Notes: generated by a model from the letters alone, not told the origin. A stretch of 64,000 nt of DNA from Anaerolineae bacterium (GCA_022823945.1 JAJEBK010000016.1:51199-115198), one strand, 5' to 3'; shown: positions 7,960-17,509, counted from the first letter of the stretch. Numbers and translations are program-made.

Positions 7960-9360
7960 TCACCCCCGTATCCCGCCCTCCGTCATCATCACGACATCCA
8001 GCGCCGCGTCCAGCTCTTCCTCCGCCATCAGCCCCAGCTCCAGCACGACCTCGCGCACGCTTTTGCCTTCCGCCAGCGCTTTTTTCGCCACTTTCGCGCC
8101 GTTGTTGTAGCCGATGATGGGGTTCAGCGCCGTCACCAAAATCGGATTGCGCGCCAGCCAACTCGCCGTCCGTTCGCGATTGACCTCCAGCCCGACCAGC
8201 AGCTTCTCGGTGAACGCGCCCACCGCGCCGATCATCACCTGCATGCTTTCGTTGAGGTTGTGGGCGATGACGGGCATCATCACATTCAGCTCGAATTGCC
8301 CGGCCGCCCCGCAAAGATTGACCGCCGTGTCGTTGCCCATGCAGTGATACATCGCCTGGTTGAGCATCTCCGCCAGCACGGGATTCACCTTGCCCGGCAT
8401 AATGGACGAACCCGGCTGCACGGGCGGGCAGGTCAGTTCGGCGATGCCGGTGGTGGGGCCTGCGCTGAGCAGGCGCACATCATTGGCGATGCGCGTGAAA
8501 TCCATGGCCAGGTTGCGCAGCGCCGCGCTGAAAAAGACGGCGTCTTGCATGGATTGCATGGATTCGAAGAGGTCGTCGCTCTCGGTCAGCGCGATGCCCG
8601 ATAATGCCGATAGCTTGGCGACCATGCGCGCGTGATAGTCGGGATGCGCATTTAGGCCCGTGCCAGCCGCTGTGCCGCCGATGCCCAGCCGTCGCAGTCC
8701 CTCGGCCGCGAAGCGCACTTTGTCCATCTGCCGCTCGATTGCGCTCGCCCAGGCCCCGACTTCTTGCCCCAGCCGGATCGGCACCGCGTCTTGCAGATGC
8801 GTGCGCCCGGTCTTGACCACATCGTCCCATTCGGCTGCTTTACCGCGCGCGACCTCGACGAAGCGTCCGAGCGTCCGTAGCAGTTCGTCCAGCCGCCAAA
8901 GCACGCCCAGCCGTATCGCCGTGGGGATGGTGTCGTTGGTCGATTGCGCCATGTTGACATGGTCGTTGGGATGCACGGGCTTACCACCCGCAGCGACCGC
9001 AAAACCAAGCAGCTGATTGGCGCGGTTCGCCAGCACTTCGTTGGTGTTCATATTGTGGCTGGTGCCAGCGCCGGCCTGGAATGGATCGACCACGAAATGC
9101 GCGTGATGTTCGCCAGCCAGCACTTCATCGCCCGCTTGGATGATGGCAGCGGCGATTTCGGGGTCAAGCAGCCCAAGATCGCGGTTGACTTCCGCCGCCG
9201 CCCGTTTGATTAGCGCCATGCTCCAGATGAAAGCGGGCAGGGGTTTCATGCCGCTGATAGGAAAGTTGTCGAGGGCGCGCTGGGTCTGCGCGGCATAAAG
9301 CGCGTTCGCCGGCACGAGTACCTCGCCCAGCGAATCCATTTCCACACGATAGTCGGCCAT
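7960..9360 (-). CDS. fumC: Class II fumarate hydratase
   Basis: The 466-residue product has the class II fumarase/aspartase layout. TSHNMNTNE is at about 100-108, PVHPNDHVNMAQSTND at 128-143, TGRTHLQDA at 184-192 and the superfamily signature GSSIMPGKVNP at 317-327. Gly in PGKVNP favours fumarase over aspartase (usually PAKVNP). It interconverts fumarate and malate in the citric acid cycle without an iron-sulfur cluster. The length is normal. GGAG lies 7 nt before the ATG at 9360. It stands alone between the low-GC islet and the dismutase genes. Confidence 0.9.
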   Translation of the reverse strand: MADYRVEMDSLGEVLVPANALYAAQTQRALDNFPISGMKPLPAFIWSMALIKRAAAEVNRDLGLLDPEIAAAIIQAGDEVLAGEHHAHFVVDPFQAGAGTSHNMNTNEVLANRANQLLGFAVAAGGKPVHPNDHVNMAQSTNDTIPTAIRLGVLWRLDELLRTLGRFVEVARGKAAEWDDVVKTGRTHLQDAVPIRLGQEVGAWASAIERQMDKVRFAAEGLRRLGIGGTAAGTGLNAHPDYHARMVAKLSALSGIALTESDDLFESMQSMQDAVFFSAALRNLAMDFTRIANDVRLLSAGPTTGIAELTCPPVQPGSSIMPGKVNPVLAEMLNQAMYHCMGNDTAVNLCGAAGQFELNVMMPVIAHNLNESMQVMIGAVGAFTEKLLVGLEVNRERTASWLARNPILVTALNPIIGYNNGAKVAKKALAEGKSVREVVLELGLMAEEELDAALDVVMMTEGGIRG

Positions 9361-9378
9361 CGGTTGTCTCCTGTGCGC

Positions 9379-9410
9379 AAAACAAAAAGGACGCCAGCAT
9401 TCTAGCGTCC
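9379..9410 (-). terminator. Rho-independent terminator for the superoxide dismutase pair
   Basis: On the minus strand GGACGC, a 10-nt loop and GCGTCC form a 6-bp stem followed by TTTTTGTTTT. It lies about 120 nt after the exported dismutase stop and just upstream of fumC, so it probably ends the sod transcript. Confidence 0.65.
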
Positions 9411-9462
9411 CTAGGCGTGATTGAGAATGTTACGCCGCCATCCCATGCTACATAAGGTGCCT

Positions 9463-9487
9463 GTAGGGGCTAGCCACTGGCTCGCCC
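9463..9487. repeat. Intergenic palindromic repeat, copy 1 (GTAGGGGC...GCCC type)
   Basis: The 25-nt element can fold as GGGC-AGCCA / TGGCT-GCCC with one mismatch and a single-base loop. It begins with GTAGGGGC. A related element lies at 55984-56009 in the opposite orientation. Both are intergenic, as expected for a REP-like dispersed family. Confidence 0.5.
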
Positions 9488-9528
9488 GCTTGAGTCCTAA
9501 CTGCGACACAAACCCAGATATGGGGTTG

Positions 9529-10227
9529 TTAGGCGCTGTACAATTCGCTCACCTTGTCCCAGTTGATGACACGGAAGAAGGCGGCGATATAGTCCGAGCG
9601 GCGATTCTGATAATGCAGGTAATAGGCATGTTCCCACACATCAATGCCCAGAATCGGCGTCTGACCGTTCATCAGCGGGGTATCCTGGTTGGGCGTCGAT
9701 TCGATGCGCAGCGCGCCACTGTCATTCACCAGCCATGCCCAGCCGCTGCCAAAAACGCCCTTCGCCGCTGCCGAAAACGCCGACTGGAAATCGTCAAAGC
9801 TGCCAAATGCGCTGTTGATGGCATCCGCCAGCGCACCACCGGGTTCGCCGCCGCCATCGGGAGCCATGACCTGCCAGAACAGGCTGTGATTGGCGAATCC
9901 GCCGCCATTGTTGCGCACGGCAGTCCGAATGCCTTCGGGCACGGCATCCAGGTCGCCCAGGATATGCTCAATGCTCTTGCCGACCAAGTCTGTGCCTTCG
10001 ATGGCCGCGTTGAGCTTGTTGGTATAGCCGGCGTGGTGCTTGCCATGATGGATGCGCATGGTGCGCTCGTCGATGTGCGGTTCCAGCGCGGCATAGTCAT
10101 AGGGCAGTGGCGGCAGGACAAATTCCGCTGCATCGTCAGCCATAGCAATCGCCGGGGCAAACTGCCCTGCGAGAGACGCCGCGCCGCCCGCGACAGCGCC
10201 CTTTAACATATCCCGTCGGCTAATCAT
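9529..10227 (-). CDS. Exported Mn/Fe superoxide dismutase with Tat-type signal
   Basis: The 232-residue protein is a complete dismutase behind a 30-residue leader that begins [10 protein letters not shown] and ends AIAMA, a twin-arginine signal (RR, Leu-Lys, Ala-x-Ala). Metal ligands are visible in IHHGKHH, NHSLFW and DVWEHAYYL; the NQDTPLM and NRRSDYI segments match the Mn type. It would remove superoxide outside the cytoplasm and be exported folded with metal. Its ATG shares one base with the stop of the upstream dismutase (TGATG), so the two are coupled. The two proteins are nearly identical over long stretches, pointing to duplication followed by gain of a signal. Confidence 0.9.
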   Translation of the reverse strand: MISRRDMLKGAVAGGAASLAGQFAPAIAMADDAAEFVLPPLPYDYAALEPHIDERTMRIHHGKHHAGYTNKLNAAIEGTDLVGKSIEHILGDLDAVPEGIRTAVRNNGGGFANHSLFWQVMAPDGGGEPGGALADAINSAFGSFDDFQSAFSAAAKGVFGSGWAWLVNDSGALRIESTPNQDTPLMNGQTPILGIDVWEHAYYLHYQNRRSDYIAAFFRVINWDKVSELYSA

Positions 10228-10832
10228 CAGCTTGCCGCTGCGTAAAGCTCAGCCACCTTGTCCCAGTTGATGACATTGAAGAAGGCGGCGACATAGTCAG
10301 GGCGGCGATTTTGGTAGTTCAGGTAGTAGGCGTGTTCCCACACATCAATGCCCAGCAGCGGCGTATCGCCCGACATCAGCGGCGTATCCTGGTTGGGCGT
10401 GGATGTAACGCTCAGCGCGCCGCCATCCGATACCAGCCATGCCCAGCCGCTGCCGAAGCGCGTCGCTGCCGCCGCGGAAAAAGCCGACTTGAATTCGTCG
10501 AAGCTTCCAAATGCGCTGTTGATGGCATCCGCCAGCGCACCACTCGGTTCGCCGCCGCCATCGGGGCTCATGATCTGCCAGAACAAGCTGTGGTTGGCAA
10601 AGCCGCCGCCATTGTTGCGCACAGCGGTGCGAATGCCCTCAGGCACGGCATCCAGGTCGCCCAGGATCGCTTCAATGCTCTTGCCTTCGAGCTCGGTGCC
10701 AGCAATAGCTGCGTTCAGGTTGCCGGTGTAGCTTGCATGGTGCTTGCCGTGGTGGATGCCCATGGTCCGCGCGTCTATGTGCGGCTCCAGCGCATCTTCG
10801 GCATAGGGAAGTGCTGGTAATTCGAAAGCCAT
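10227..10832 (-). CDS. sodA: Cytoplasmic Mn/Fe superoxide dismutase
   Basis: The 201-residue product starts [10 protein letters not shown] and has no signal peptide. It shows the ligand set in IHHGKHH, NHSLFW and DVWEHAYYL, with [20 protein letters not shown] typical of Mn enzymes. In both copies GGGFANH replaces the common GGGHANH. The ATG at 10832 has AAGGAG 10 nt upstream. The frame stays open 50 codons further 5', but that part crosses the predicted promoter. It converts superoxide to peroxide and oxygen and is the first gene of the pair. Confidence 0.92.
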   Translation of the reverse strand: MAFELPALPYAEDALEPHIDARTMGIHHGKHHASYTGNLNAAIAGTELEGKSIEAILGDLDAVPEGIRTAVRNNGGGFANHSLFWQIMSPDGGGEPSGALADAINSAFGSFDEFKSAFSAAAATRFGSGWAWLVSDGGALSVTSTPNQDTPLMSGDTPLLGIDVWEHAYYLNYQNRRPDYVAAFFNVINWDKVAELYAAAS

Positions 10833-10870
10833 GATTCTGCTGCTCCTTGTGATGGGTCTCGGTCGATATG

Positions 10871-10886
10871 TTCCGCCTGCGCGGAA
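10871..10886. promoter_or_regulatory. Inverted repeat just downstream of the predicted sod start site
   Basis: TTCCGC, four bases, GCGGAA forms a perfect 6-bp inverted repeat. It covers about +3 to +18 relative to the predicted minus-strand transcription start near 10889, a common place for a repressor operator. An RNA hairpin in the 5' leader is the alternative. The binding protein is unknown. Confidence 0.4.
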
Positions 10887-10895
10887 TCTGCCATT

Positions 10896-10924
10896 ATTAT
10901 AGCTGCGTGGCACGAGAATGTCCA
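10896..10924 (-). promoter_or_regulatory. Predicted sod promoter
   Basis: On the minus strand TGGACA (10924-10919, 5 of 6 to consensus) and TATAAT (10901-10896) are 17 nt apart. Transcription should start near 10889, giving a 5' leader of about 57 nt before the ATG at 10832. Confidence 0.7.
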
Positions 10925-10969
10925 ATATCTGTGAGCTCCCGCTGGGCAGACAGGTCAGGAGAATAAGGA

Positions 10970-11908
10970 TTGAGCGACTCACGCAGACACGACAGCACGC
11001 CTTTGCGCGCGTATGCCGTTATCGTGCTGGCAATAGTTGCCACATCCTCCGCGGCCATCCTCATCCGCTTTGCCCTCGCCGAAGATATGCCGCCGCTGTT
11101 GATCGCCGGTTCGCGCTTGGCGGTGGCGACAGTTGCATTGACCCCCTTGGCGCTGGGACGGCACCGGGCGCGGATTGCCAGCTTGTCTCGCCGAGAAGTT
11201 ATGCTCGTCGCTTTGTCAGGGTTGTGCCTGGCTGGGCATTTCACCGCCTGGGTTTCGTCCTTGCAGTACACCACAGTCCTGGTCAGCGTGGTCATCGTGT
11301 CCACAGGTCCGATCTGGGTCGCCATCATGGAAGTGGTCTTCCTGCACATTCGCTTGTCGCGGCTGGTGGTGGCTGGCTTGCTGGTGGCGCTGGCCGGCGG
11401 CACATTGATCGGCATTCCCCTGGATGGCGGCGCGGCGCTGGCCGATACTGAGTTGCAAGCCACGATCACTGGCGCGGTCTTGGCCTGGCTGGGCGCGTTG
11501 AGCGTCTCTGTGTATATGCTGATCGGCCGGATGCTGCGCGCGCAGCTGCCTGTAATCCCGTATGTGTGGCTGGTCTACGGCACAGCCAGCATCGCAGCGG
11601 CGCTTGTCATGCTGTTTAGCAAAACGCCTTTGCTGGGTTTTCGCATGGAAGGTTATCTAATTCTGTTGACGATGGGGCTGGTGCCGCAGTTGCTCGGGCA
11701 TTCGTCCTTGAATTACTTGCTGGAGTATTTTCCGGCCGCGCTGGTCAGCATGTTCTCGCAGCTGGAGCCGATCGGCAGCGCTGTGCTGGCGCTCTTTCTG
11801 TTCCGCGAATTGCCGCCACAGCAGCAGATAGTCGGTAGCCTGCTCATCCTGGCGGGTGTCGCCCTGGCGAGTCGCGGAGAAATCCGCCAGGCCGCGCAAT
11901 CTGACTAG
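10970..11908 (+). CDS. DMT superfamily (EamA-type) transporter
   Basis: The 312-residue product has ten predicted membrane helices arranged as two EamA repeats, with the usual internal similarity (the second half starts near residue 155). Such proteins export or import small metabolites; the substrate cannot be predicted. The start is TTG at 10970 with AGGAG about 8 nt upstream. It is divergent from the sod genes. Its TAG stop shares the tetranucleotide CTAG (11905-11908) with the stop of the convergent solute-binding gene, leaving no room for terminators. Confidence 0.85.
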   Translation: MSDSRRHDSTPLRAYAVIVLAIVATSSAAILIRFALAEDMPPLLIAGSRLAVATVALTPLALGRHRARIASLSRREVMLVALSGLCLAGHFTAWVSSLQYTTVLVSVVIVSTGPIWVAIMEVVFLHIRLSRLVVAGLLVALAGGTLIGIPLDGGAALADTELQATITGAVLAWLGALSVSVYMLIGRMLRAQLPVIPYVWLVYGTASIAAALVMLFSKTPLLGFRMEGYLILLTMGLVPQLLGHSSLNYLLEYFPAALVSMFSQLEPIGSAVLALFLFRELPPQQQIVGSLLILAGVALASRGEIRQAAQSD

Positions 11909-13590
11909 GACGATGCCAGGTCCAAACCGGCAAACTGGCTGGAGCCTGGCGCAATGCCGAAATCTGGCAGGTCGTCGCCCAGCAGCAACCCGCCTGTCAT
12001 GCGCGCCAGGCTGTCATCCAGAATCATCTCTTGCAGCGTATAGTTCACCAATTGGCGGAAGTCCGGGTCGTTATATCCAAGCGCGAAAGCATAATAGTCG
12101 CGGCTGTACCAGCGGTCGGTGAGTTTCAATGTGTCTGGATTCGCATTGAGATGATCGACAAGCAGCAGGCTGTTGGCATAAACGGCGTTGGCGTTGTTGA
12201 AATCGAGCAAGGTTTGCGCCGCGCCGCGCAGGGTCGTATCGAACCGACGAATCGTCATATTGATGCTGTCCGCCCAAGCCTGCGCCCGCTGCCAGGCGCT
12301 GTCATCGCCCAGCATCACCGCCACGATGCGATTGCGCAAGTCATAGAAGCCAGCGATTTGCGAACGCGCCGGCACCATGAGTCGGTCGCCTTGCAGCAGA
12401 TAAGGCATGGAGAAATCGATGTCGTTCGCCTTTTCCCAGTCCAGCTTAATGCCAGCCACCATATCGACCGCGCCCTGACGCAGCAGTTGCAACCCTTCCT
12501 CGACGCTGGCTGATGAGTCCACCACCGTCACACCCCAGCGCCTGGCCATCTCGGCAACCAACGCGCGATTCAAGGCTGTGAGCGGAGCCACATCAACCGC
12601 CATGCCCGCAACACGCAATGGCTCGGACTCCCGCAGGCGAAAGAGCGCGGATTGTGCCGGCGCGCGAATCTCGGGCGAGAATTGTGCCGGCGAAGCTTCT
12701 TCACCGACACCTTGCCAGACCACGACCGCGCCTTCGTCCCGCGGCAGATCAGGAAAGTATTCGCGCTGCAAAAGCTCGATCTTCTGCGTCGCCGCCAAGC
12801 GCTGGATGGACCGATTCAGCAGCTGCCGCAGTGGCGCGTCATGGCGGCGGACGGCGAAGGCGTGTGGCTCGCGCAGCAGCGGTTCGTCCAAAACTCGCGC
12901 CAGTTGCATATCTTCGCCGGCGACGCGCAATAAGGACTGCTGCTCGCCGACGAGCGCATCAATATCCCCCAGCGTGAGAGCGGCAAAAGCGCGGTCTAGG
13001 GTGAGGAACTGGCGCACTTCGGGAATGGATCCTATGCGTTCGCGCCACAAGCCAAGCGCCGTTTCTGCGCGCGTGCCCATAACAACGGCTGTATTGATGC
13101 CAACAAGATCGGCCGGCGCTTGCAGTTGACTGTCCGCCCGCACCATGACCGCCTGATGGCCGACCAGGTAGTGCTGCGTGAATTCAAGTTCGTTTTCATA
13201 ACCGCGGTAGTGCAGCAAGGCAGAAGCCAGCGCATGCACTTCGCCCGCCTCGAGCGCGTCGATGGCATTCAAGCGCGTGACCTGCACGAAGGCGGTCTCC
13301 ACCCCCCAGTCTTCGGCGATCGCCCGCAGCAGCTCAATATCAAAGCCAGCCAGCTCGCCTTGCCATGTGAGTTCGCTGTAGGGAGGGTCGTTATACAAAA
13401 CACCCACGCGGAATACTTGCTCGGCGATGATGTCGGCAATGGCGGATTGGACCGGTGGATTTTCCGCTGTGGGACTGTAAGCGACTGGCAGCGGCGTCGG
13501 CACAGCCAGGGTGGGCACGGGCGTGGCATCTTGAGCCTGCGCAGCTATAACCAGACAAAGGATGAAAAGGGATGCGAGCCAGCGATTCAT
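11905..13590 (-). CDS. Secreted protein with two tandem family 3 solute-binding domains
   Basis: The 561-residue product has a signal peptide ending near Ala19 (QAQDATPV) and a Pro/Thr linker. Two periplasmic-binding-protein-like domains follow. The first (about 55-290) has FRVGVLYNDPPYSE and GFDIELLRAIAEDWG; the second (about 330-545) is less canonical (LRVAGMAVDVAPLT, LNRALVAEMARRWG). Family 3 domains bind amino acids or related ligands. No permease or ATPase gene is adjacent, so it may be a sensor or an orphan binding protein. Its ATG overlaps the nadD stop (ATGA), so it is coupled to a housekeeping operon. Confidence 0.82.
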   Translation of the reverse strand: MNRWLASLFILCLVIAAQAQDATPVPTLAVPTPLPVAYSPTAENPPVQSAIADIIAEQVFRVGVLYNDPPYSELTWQGELAGFDIELLRAIAEDWGVETAFVQVTRLNAIDALEAGEVHALASALLHYRGYENELEFTQHYLVGHQAVMVRADSQLQAPADLVGINTAVVMGTRAETALGLWRERIGSIPEVRQFLTLDRAFAALTLGDIDALVGEQQSLLRVAGEDMQLARVLDEPLLREPHAFAVRRHDAPLRQLLNRSIQRLAATQKIELLQREYFPDLPRDEGAVVVWQGVGEEASPAQFSPEIRAPAQSALFRLRESEPLRVAGMAVDVAPLTALNRALVAEMARRWGVTVVDSSASVEEGLQLLRQGAVDMVAGIKLDWEKANDIDFSMPYLLQGDRLMVPARSQIAGFYDLRNRIVAVMLGDDSAWQRAQAWADSINMTIRRFDTTLRGAAQTLLDFNNANAVYANSLLLVDHLNANPDTLKLTDRWYSRDYYAFALGYNDPDFRQLVNYTLQEMILDDSLARMTGGLLLGDDLPDFGIAPGSSQFAGLDLASS

Positions 13591-14195
13591 CGGTACAAAT
13601 TGTGCGCCCGGATGTAGTCGAGCACGGCATCGGGCACCAGATAGCGCACACTATGCCCGGCGCGCAGGCGGCTGACTACATGCGTGGACGAGAGCCAAAC
13701 ACTCAGCAGCGGCACATTGATCATGTCGACCTGTTGCGACAAGCCCGGCAGCACATCATCGTGCATATCGGGCGCGATATCTTCGTCAGCGCGGCGCATC
13801 ACCGCCAGCCGGCAACAGCACATCAATTCCTGTGGGCGCTCCCAAGTGGGCAAGTCGCGCAAGTTGTCGCCGCCCATCACAAAATAGAGTTGTGCCTTGG
13901 GCTGTTGAGCGCGGATTATCTTGACGGTATCGGCGGAATAATGTGGTCCTGCCCGGTCGATATCCACGCGCGAAATGCGGAAGTGTCGATTGCCCGCTAT
14001 CGCCAATTTCAGCATCGCCAGACGTTGCCGCAACGGGGTGCGCAGATCGCCTTGCTTGACGGGATGATCCCCGACCGGCACAAACAGAATGCAATCCAGG
14101 TTCAGTGTTTCGCGGCTGTATTCAGCCAGGATAAGGTGGCCCAACTGCGGCGGATCGAAGCTGCCGCCCAATATGCCAATTCGCGTCTGGCTCAC
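13587..14195 (-). CDS. nadD: Nicotinate-nucleotide adenylyltransferase
   Basis: The product of about 202 residues starts with ILGGSFDPPQLGH, the nucleotidyltransferase motif, and ends with LSSTHVVSRLRAG and SVRYLVPDAVLDYI, typical of NadD. It adenylates nicotinate mononucleotide during NAD synthesis. The usual first His of HxGH is Gln here, which is unusual. GTG 14195 is preferred as start: GGAG lies 8 nt upstream and GTGA overlaps the obg stop. The alternative GTG at 14204 has no spaced ribosome binding site. The obg-nadD order is common in bacteria. Confidence 0.88.
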   Translation of the reverse strand: MSQTRIGILGGSFDPPQLGHLILAEYSRETLNLDCILFVPVGDHPVKQGDLRTPLRQRLAMLKLAIAGNRHFRISRVDIDRAGPHYSADTVKIIRAQQPKAQLYFVMGGDNLRDLPTWERPQELMCCCRLAVMRRADEDIAPDMHDDVLPGLSQQVDMINVPLLSVWLSSTHVVSRLRAGHSVRYLVPDAVLDYIRAHNLYR

Positions 14196-15457
14196 TCCGA
14201 CCACTCCAGCTCAAAGTCGCCGATGAAGACCGTGTCGCCGCTGCGCACTCCAGCTTTCTCCAAGGCGTCGACAACGCCCAGCGCCGCCAAGGTCTTTTGG
14301 AAGCGCGAAACAGCCTCGTCATAATCCCAATAGGTCATGGCAGCTGCCCGTTCAATGCGTTCGCCTGTGATGTAATAGACGCCTTCGTCAATTTGCAGAT
14401 CAAATGGCACGCCCTCGTCAGCCAGTTCATAGACTGGCGCAACTTCTGGGCTGGCGGCGGCGCGGGCTGGCAGCTGACTGGCAAGCTCAAAAACGCGCTG
14501 GACAAGCCCCCGCACATTTTCGCGCGTCAATGCCGAAACCGCCATGACATCGTCCAGGCCGCGTTCGCCCAGGCTTTCGCGCAGCAGGTCGAGGTATTCA
14601 CGCGCTTCGGGAAGGTCGAGCTTGTTGATGACCACAATCTCCGGGCGTTGCGCCAAGTCGGCATCATACAGCGCCAGCTCGGCGCGAATCTGGTTGTAGT
14701 CGGCGATTGGGTCGTCAGCCGCGCCATCCAGGATATGCAGGAGGATGCGGGTGCGCTGGACATGGCGCAGGAAGGCATGCCCCAGACCGACCCCGGCATG
14801 CGCGCCTTCGATCAGCCCGGGGATATCGGCGAAGACCAGGTCGCGGTTGTCATAAATGACTGTGCCCAGGTTGGGCTGCAAGGTCGTGAAGGGATAATCG
14901 GCGATCTTGGGCTTGGCGTTGCTCACCACGGAAAGCAGAGTCGATTTGCCGGCATTGGGCAAGCCGACCAATCCGATATCGGCGATCAACTTCAGCTCCA
15001 ACGTCAGCCACCGTTCCCGGCCCGGCTCGCCTTTTTCTGCCAAACGCGGTGCCTGGTTTGCGGATGTTTTGAAGTGGGCGTTGCCTTTGCCACCGCGCCC
15101 GCCACGCGCCACCACTGCTTCTGCTTCCGGGGCGATCAAGTCGGCGATCAACCCACCTGTTTCTGCATCACGAATAATCGTGCCTGGTGGAACACGCACG
15201 ATTGTCGGCGAAGCATCGGCGCCTGTCTTGTTGCTCGAGCCGCCTTTGACGCCGTTATCGGCTTTGAAGTGCACGCGCTTGCGGAAGAAAAAGAGCGTAT
15301 TCAAGTTGGCGTCTGCGCGCAGCACAACATCTCCTCCGCGCCCGCCATCGCCGCCCGAAGGTCCACCGCGCGGCACATATTTCTCGCGGCGAAAAGAGAT
15401 CATGCCATCGCCGCCTTTGCCGCTCGCTACAAAAATCTTGGCTTCATCAACCAGCAT
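14192..15457 (-). CDS. obg: Obg-family GTPase (ribosome assembly)
   Basis: The 421-residue product has the three Obg parts: a glycine-rich Obg fold (1-158, with GGDGGRGGDV and ARGGRGGKGNAHF), a GTPase domain (GLPNAGKST, then DYPFTTLQPNLG, DIPGLIEGAHAGVGLG and NKLD) and a C-terminal OCT domain ending near IGDFELEW. Obg takes part in late 50S assembly and stress control. The ATG at 15457 gives the standard MLVDEAKIF start; the frame is open 13 codons further but without family support. It is followed by nadD with overlap. Confidence 0.95.
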   Translation of the reverse strand: MLVDEAKIFVASGKGGDGMISFRREKYVPRGGPSGGDGGRGGDVVLRADANLNTLFFFRKRVHFKADNGVKGGSSNKTGADASPTIVRVPPGTIIRDAETGGLIADLIAPEAEAVVARGGRGGKGNAHFKTSANQAPRLAEKGEPGRERWLTLELKLIADIGLVGLPNAGKSTLLSVVSNAKPKIADYPFTTLQPNLGTVIYDNRDLVFADIPGLIEGAHAGVGLGHAFLRHVQRTRILLHILDGAADDPIADYNQIRAELALYDADLAQRPEIVVINKLDLPEAREYLDLLRESLGERGLDDVMAVSALTRENVRGLVQRVFELASQLPARAAASPEVAPVYELADEGVPFDLQIDEGVYYITGERIERAAAMTYWDYDEAVSRFQKTLAALGVVDALEKAGVRSGDTVFIGDFELEWSE

Positions 15458-15539
15458 TGCCCACGCACCGCCCTGTTTGGCGCACATCGCCTGCAAAGCA
15501 TACCCAAGTTTGCGCGGGGCGTGTAGGCAGAAGCCAATG

Positions 15540-15548
15540 TGCTACACT
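15540..15548 (+). promoter_or_regulatory. Extended -10 element 7 nt before a GTG start
   Basis: TGC-TACACT at 15540-15548 is an extended -10 box without a good -35. The GTG at 15556 begins exactly where transcription should start, so a leaderless message is likely. Confidence 0.45.
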
Positions 15549-15555
15549 CTGCGCT

Positions 15556-16215
15556 GTGGGCAAAGCGATGCGTCGGGTGCAAAAGACAATCGTGCTGGAC
15601 AGAATCAAGTGGCAAGGTGGCGGCAGTTTTCGTATTGACGGGGAGCCGTCTATTCAGATCGCACCCTGGCGAGTCGTCAGGCAGGCAGCGTCGCCCGATA
15701 TCATTTTGATTGGGCACGATCACTTCGATCATTGCTCTCCCGCCGATGTCGCCAAATTGCGCGGTGCCCAGACCAAGGTGATCGGCAGCCAGCGCGTGGC
15801 TGAAATCATCGAAGACACGATTGTGCTGCGCGAATGGCAGAGTATTCGCCTGAACAATGCGACTATCCGCGCTGTGCCGGCCATCTCGCGGCGCGACGAC
15901 AAAAGATTCAGCGCAAACGGCGGCTTGGGGTTTGTCGTATCTATTGGATATTACGATATCTATTATACCGGCGATGCGAAGCTGGTGCCGGGTATGGATG
16001 TGCTGCAGCCGGATATTGTCCTGCTGCCGATTGCTGGCAATGGGCAGCGTTCGCTGGAAGAAGCGCTCACGCTGGTGTCGCTGCTGCGGCCCCGCTGGGC
16101 AATACCATACAATTGGGGCGGCGCAGGTTTGCAAGCGACCGAAATCGATGCGCGCAGCTTCCAGAGTCGCGTCGGCGAAGGCACAGAAGTACGATTGCTG
16201 CAGCCCACAAGCTGA
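15556..16215 (+). CDS. Metallo-beta-lactamase-fold hydrolase
   Basis: The product of about 219 residues has the metal-binding signature HDHFDHCSP, a further Asp in YYTGDAK and beta-strands typical of the fold in the UPF0173/UlaG-like branch. It probably hydrolyses a small ester or phosphodiester; the substrate is unknown. A third metal-site His is not obvious at the usual place, so activity is uncertain. The start is either GTG 15556 (leaderless from the -10 box) or ATG 15568; neither has a ribosome binding site. It is divergent from obg and converges on clpX with a 10-bp gap. Confidence 0.78.
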   Translation: MGKAMRRVQKTIVLDRIKWQGGGSFRIDGEPSIQIAPWRVVRQAASPDIILIGHDHFDHCSPADVAKLRGAQTKVIGSQRVAEIIEDTIVLREWQSIRLNNATIRAVPAISRRDDKRFSANGGLGFVVSIGYYDIYYTGDAKLVPGMDVLQPDIVLLPIAGNGQRSLEEALTLVSLLRPRWAIPYNWGGAGLQATEIDARSFQSRVGEGTEVRLLQPTS

Positions 16216-16225
16216 GAGCCGCTGG

Positions 16226-17509
16226 TTAGGCCGCGGGGCTGATAGCTTCTGACAAGCTGATGACCGCGCCGTCTCGCGTGATAATATGCGGCTTGTCTTC
16301 GCCACGGATGGCAGCGGCGTTGACGACAACCTTGCTGATGTCGTCGCGGCTGGGCGCTTCAAACATGACATCCAGCAGCGAATTTTCGATGATCGACCGC
16401 AATCCGCGCGCGCCGCTCTCTCGCTCAATCGCCAGTTCGGCTGCCGACTGCAATGCGCCGGGCTCAAAGACCAGGTCGACATCGTCCAGCGAGAGCAAAT
16501 GCTCGTATTGGCGGATGAGCGCGTTTTTCGGCTCGGTCAAGATGCGCACCAGATCATCCAATTCAAGCGGCGTCAAACGCACCAACACGGGCAGACGTCC
16601 CACCATTTCCGGGATCATGCCGTGCTGCACCAGATCTTCTGGCGAAAGTTCTGCCAGCAGATCGTCGACATTGTTGGCTTCCAGTTCGCGCTGAGCGCCA
16701 AAGCCCAGCTTGCTCTGCATGCCCACACGCCGCCGGATGACATCATCCAGCCCGGCAAAAGTGCCGCCGACGATGAAAAGGATGTTGCGGGTATTGATCT
16801 GCAAGAACTCCTGGTGCGGGTGTTTGCGGCCGCCCTGTGGTGGCACATTCGCGATTGTGCCTTCCAGGATTTTGAGGAGCGCTTGCTGGACGCCCTCGCC
16901 CGATACATCGCGCGTGATGGACGGATTGCTGTTGGACATGCGCGAGATTTTGTCGATCTCGTCAATATAGATGATGCCGCGTTCGGCGCGCGCGATATTG
17001 CCATCCGCCGCTTGAATCAACCGCAGCAGGATATTTTCTACATCCTCGCCCACATAGCCGGCTTCTGTCAGCGCGGTGGCGTCGGTAATGCACAGCGGCA
17101 CATCGAGGATGCGCGCCAGAGTCTGGGCGAGCAATGTCTTCCCGCAGCCCGTGGGACCAACCAGCAGGATATTGCTCTTGTCCAGCTCAACATCCTTTGG
17201 ATCGTCAGCTGCCTGGATGCGCTTGTAATGGTTATAGACCGCCACGCTGAGCACGCGCTTGGCATCGCGCTGGCCGATGACATATTCATCCAGCCGTTCC
17301 ATGATCTGACGCGGCGACAACTCCAGCTCGTAGCCTGGTTCTTCGGGCGCGTCAGCTTCGGCAGCCGCTTCTTCGGTCAGCAGCTTGTTGCAAACTTCCA
17401 CGCAGAAATTGCAGATGAAAATTGGCTCGGGACCGGCGATGAGACGTTCGACATCTTCGGCGGGCCTGGCACAGAAGCTGCAATGGTGACGAACTTGCGA
17501 AAAGCTCAC
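16226..17509 (-). CDS. clpX: ATP-dependent Clp protease ATP-binding subunit ClpX
   Basis: The 427-residue product has an N-terminal C4 zinc finger (CSFC and CNFCVEVC), Walker A GPTGCGKT near residue 120, Walker [10 protein letters not shown], pore segment [12 protein letters not shown] and sensor-2 region SGARGLRS. ClpX unfolds tagged proteins and feeds them to ClpP. It directly follows clpP (1-bp gap) in a tig-clpP-clpX operon, the classical order. Length and motifs are normal. Confidence 0.97.
   Translation of the reverse strand: MSFSQVRHHCSFCARPAEDVERLIAGPEPIFICNFCVEVCNKLLTEEAAAEADAPEEPGYELELSPRQIMERLDEYVIGQRDAKRVLSVAVYNHYKRIQAADDPKDVELDKSNILLVGPTGCGKTLLAQTLARILDVPLCITDATALTEAGYVGEDVENILLRLIQAADGNIARAERGIIYIDEIDKISRMSNSNPSITRDVSGEGVQQALLKILEGTIANVPPQGGRKHPHQEFLQINTRNILFIVGGTFAGLDDVIRRRVGMQSKLGFGAQRELEANNVDDLLAELSPEDLVQHGMIPEMVGRLPVLVRLTPLELDDLVRILTEPKNALIRQYEHLLSLDDVDLVFEPGALQSAAELAIERESGARGLRSIIENSLLDVMFEAPSRDDISKVVVNAAAIRGEDKPHIITRDGAVISLSEAISPAA

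Noticed and set aside
10833..10982. 50-codon N-terminal extension of the cytoplasmic dismutase
   Set aside because: It crosses the predicted promoter and operator, has no signal-peptide character that fits, and the family start at 10832 has a ribosome binding site.
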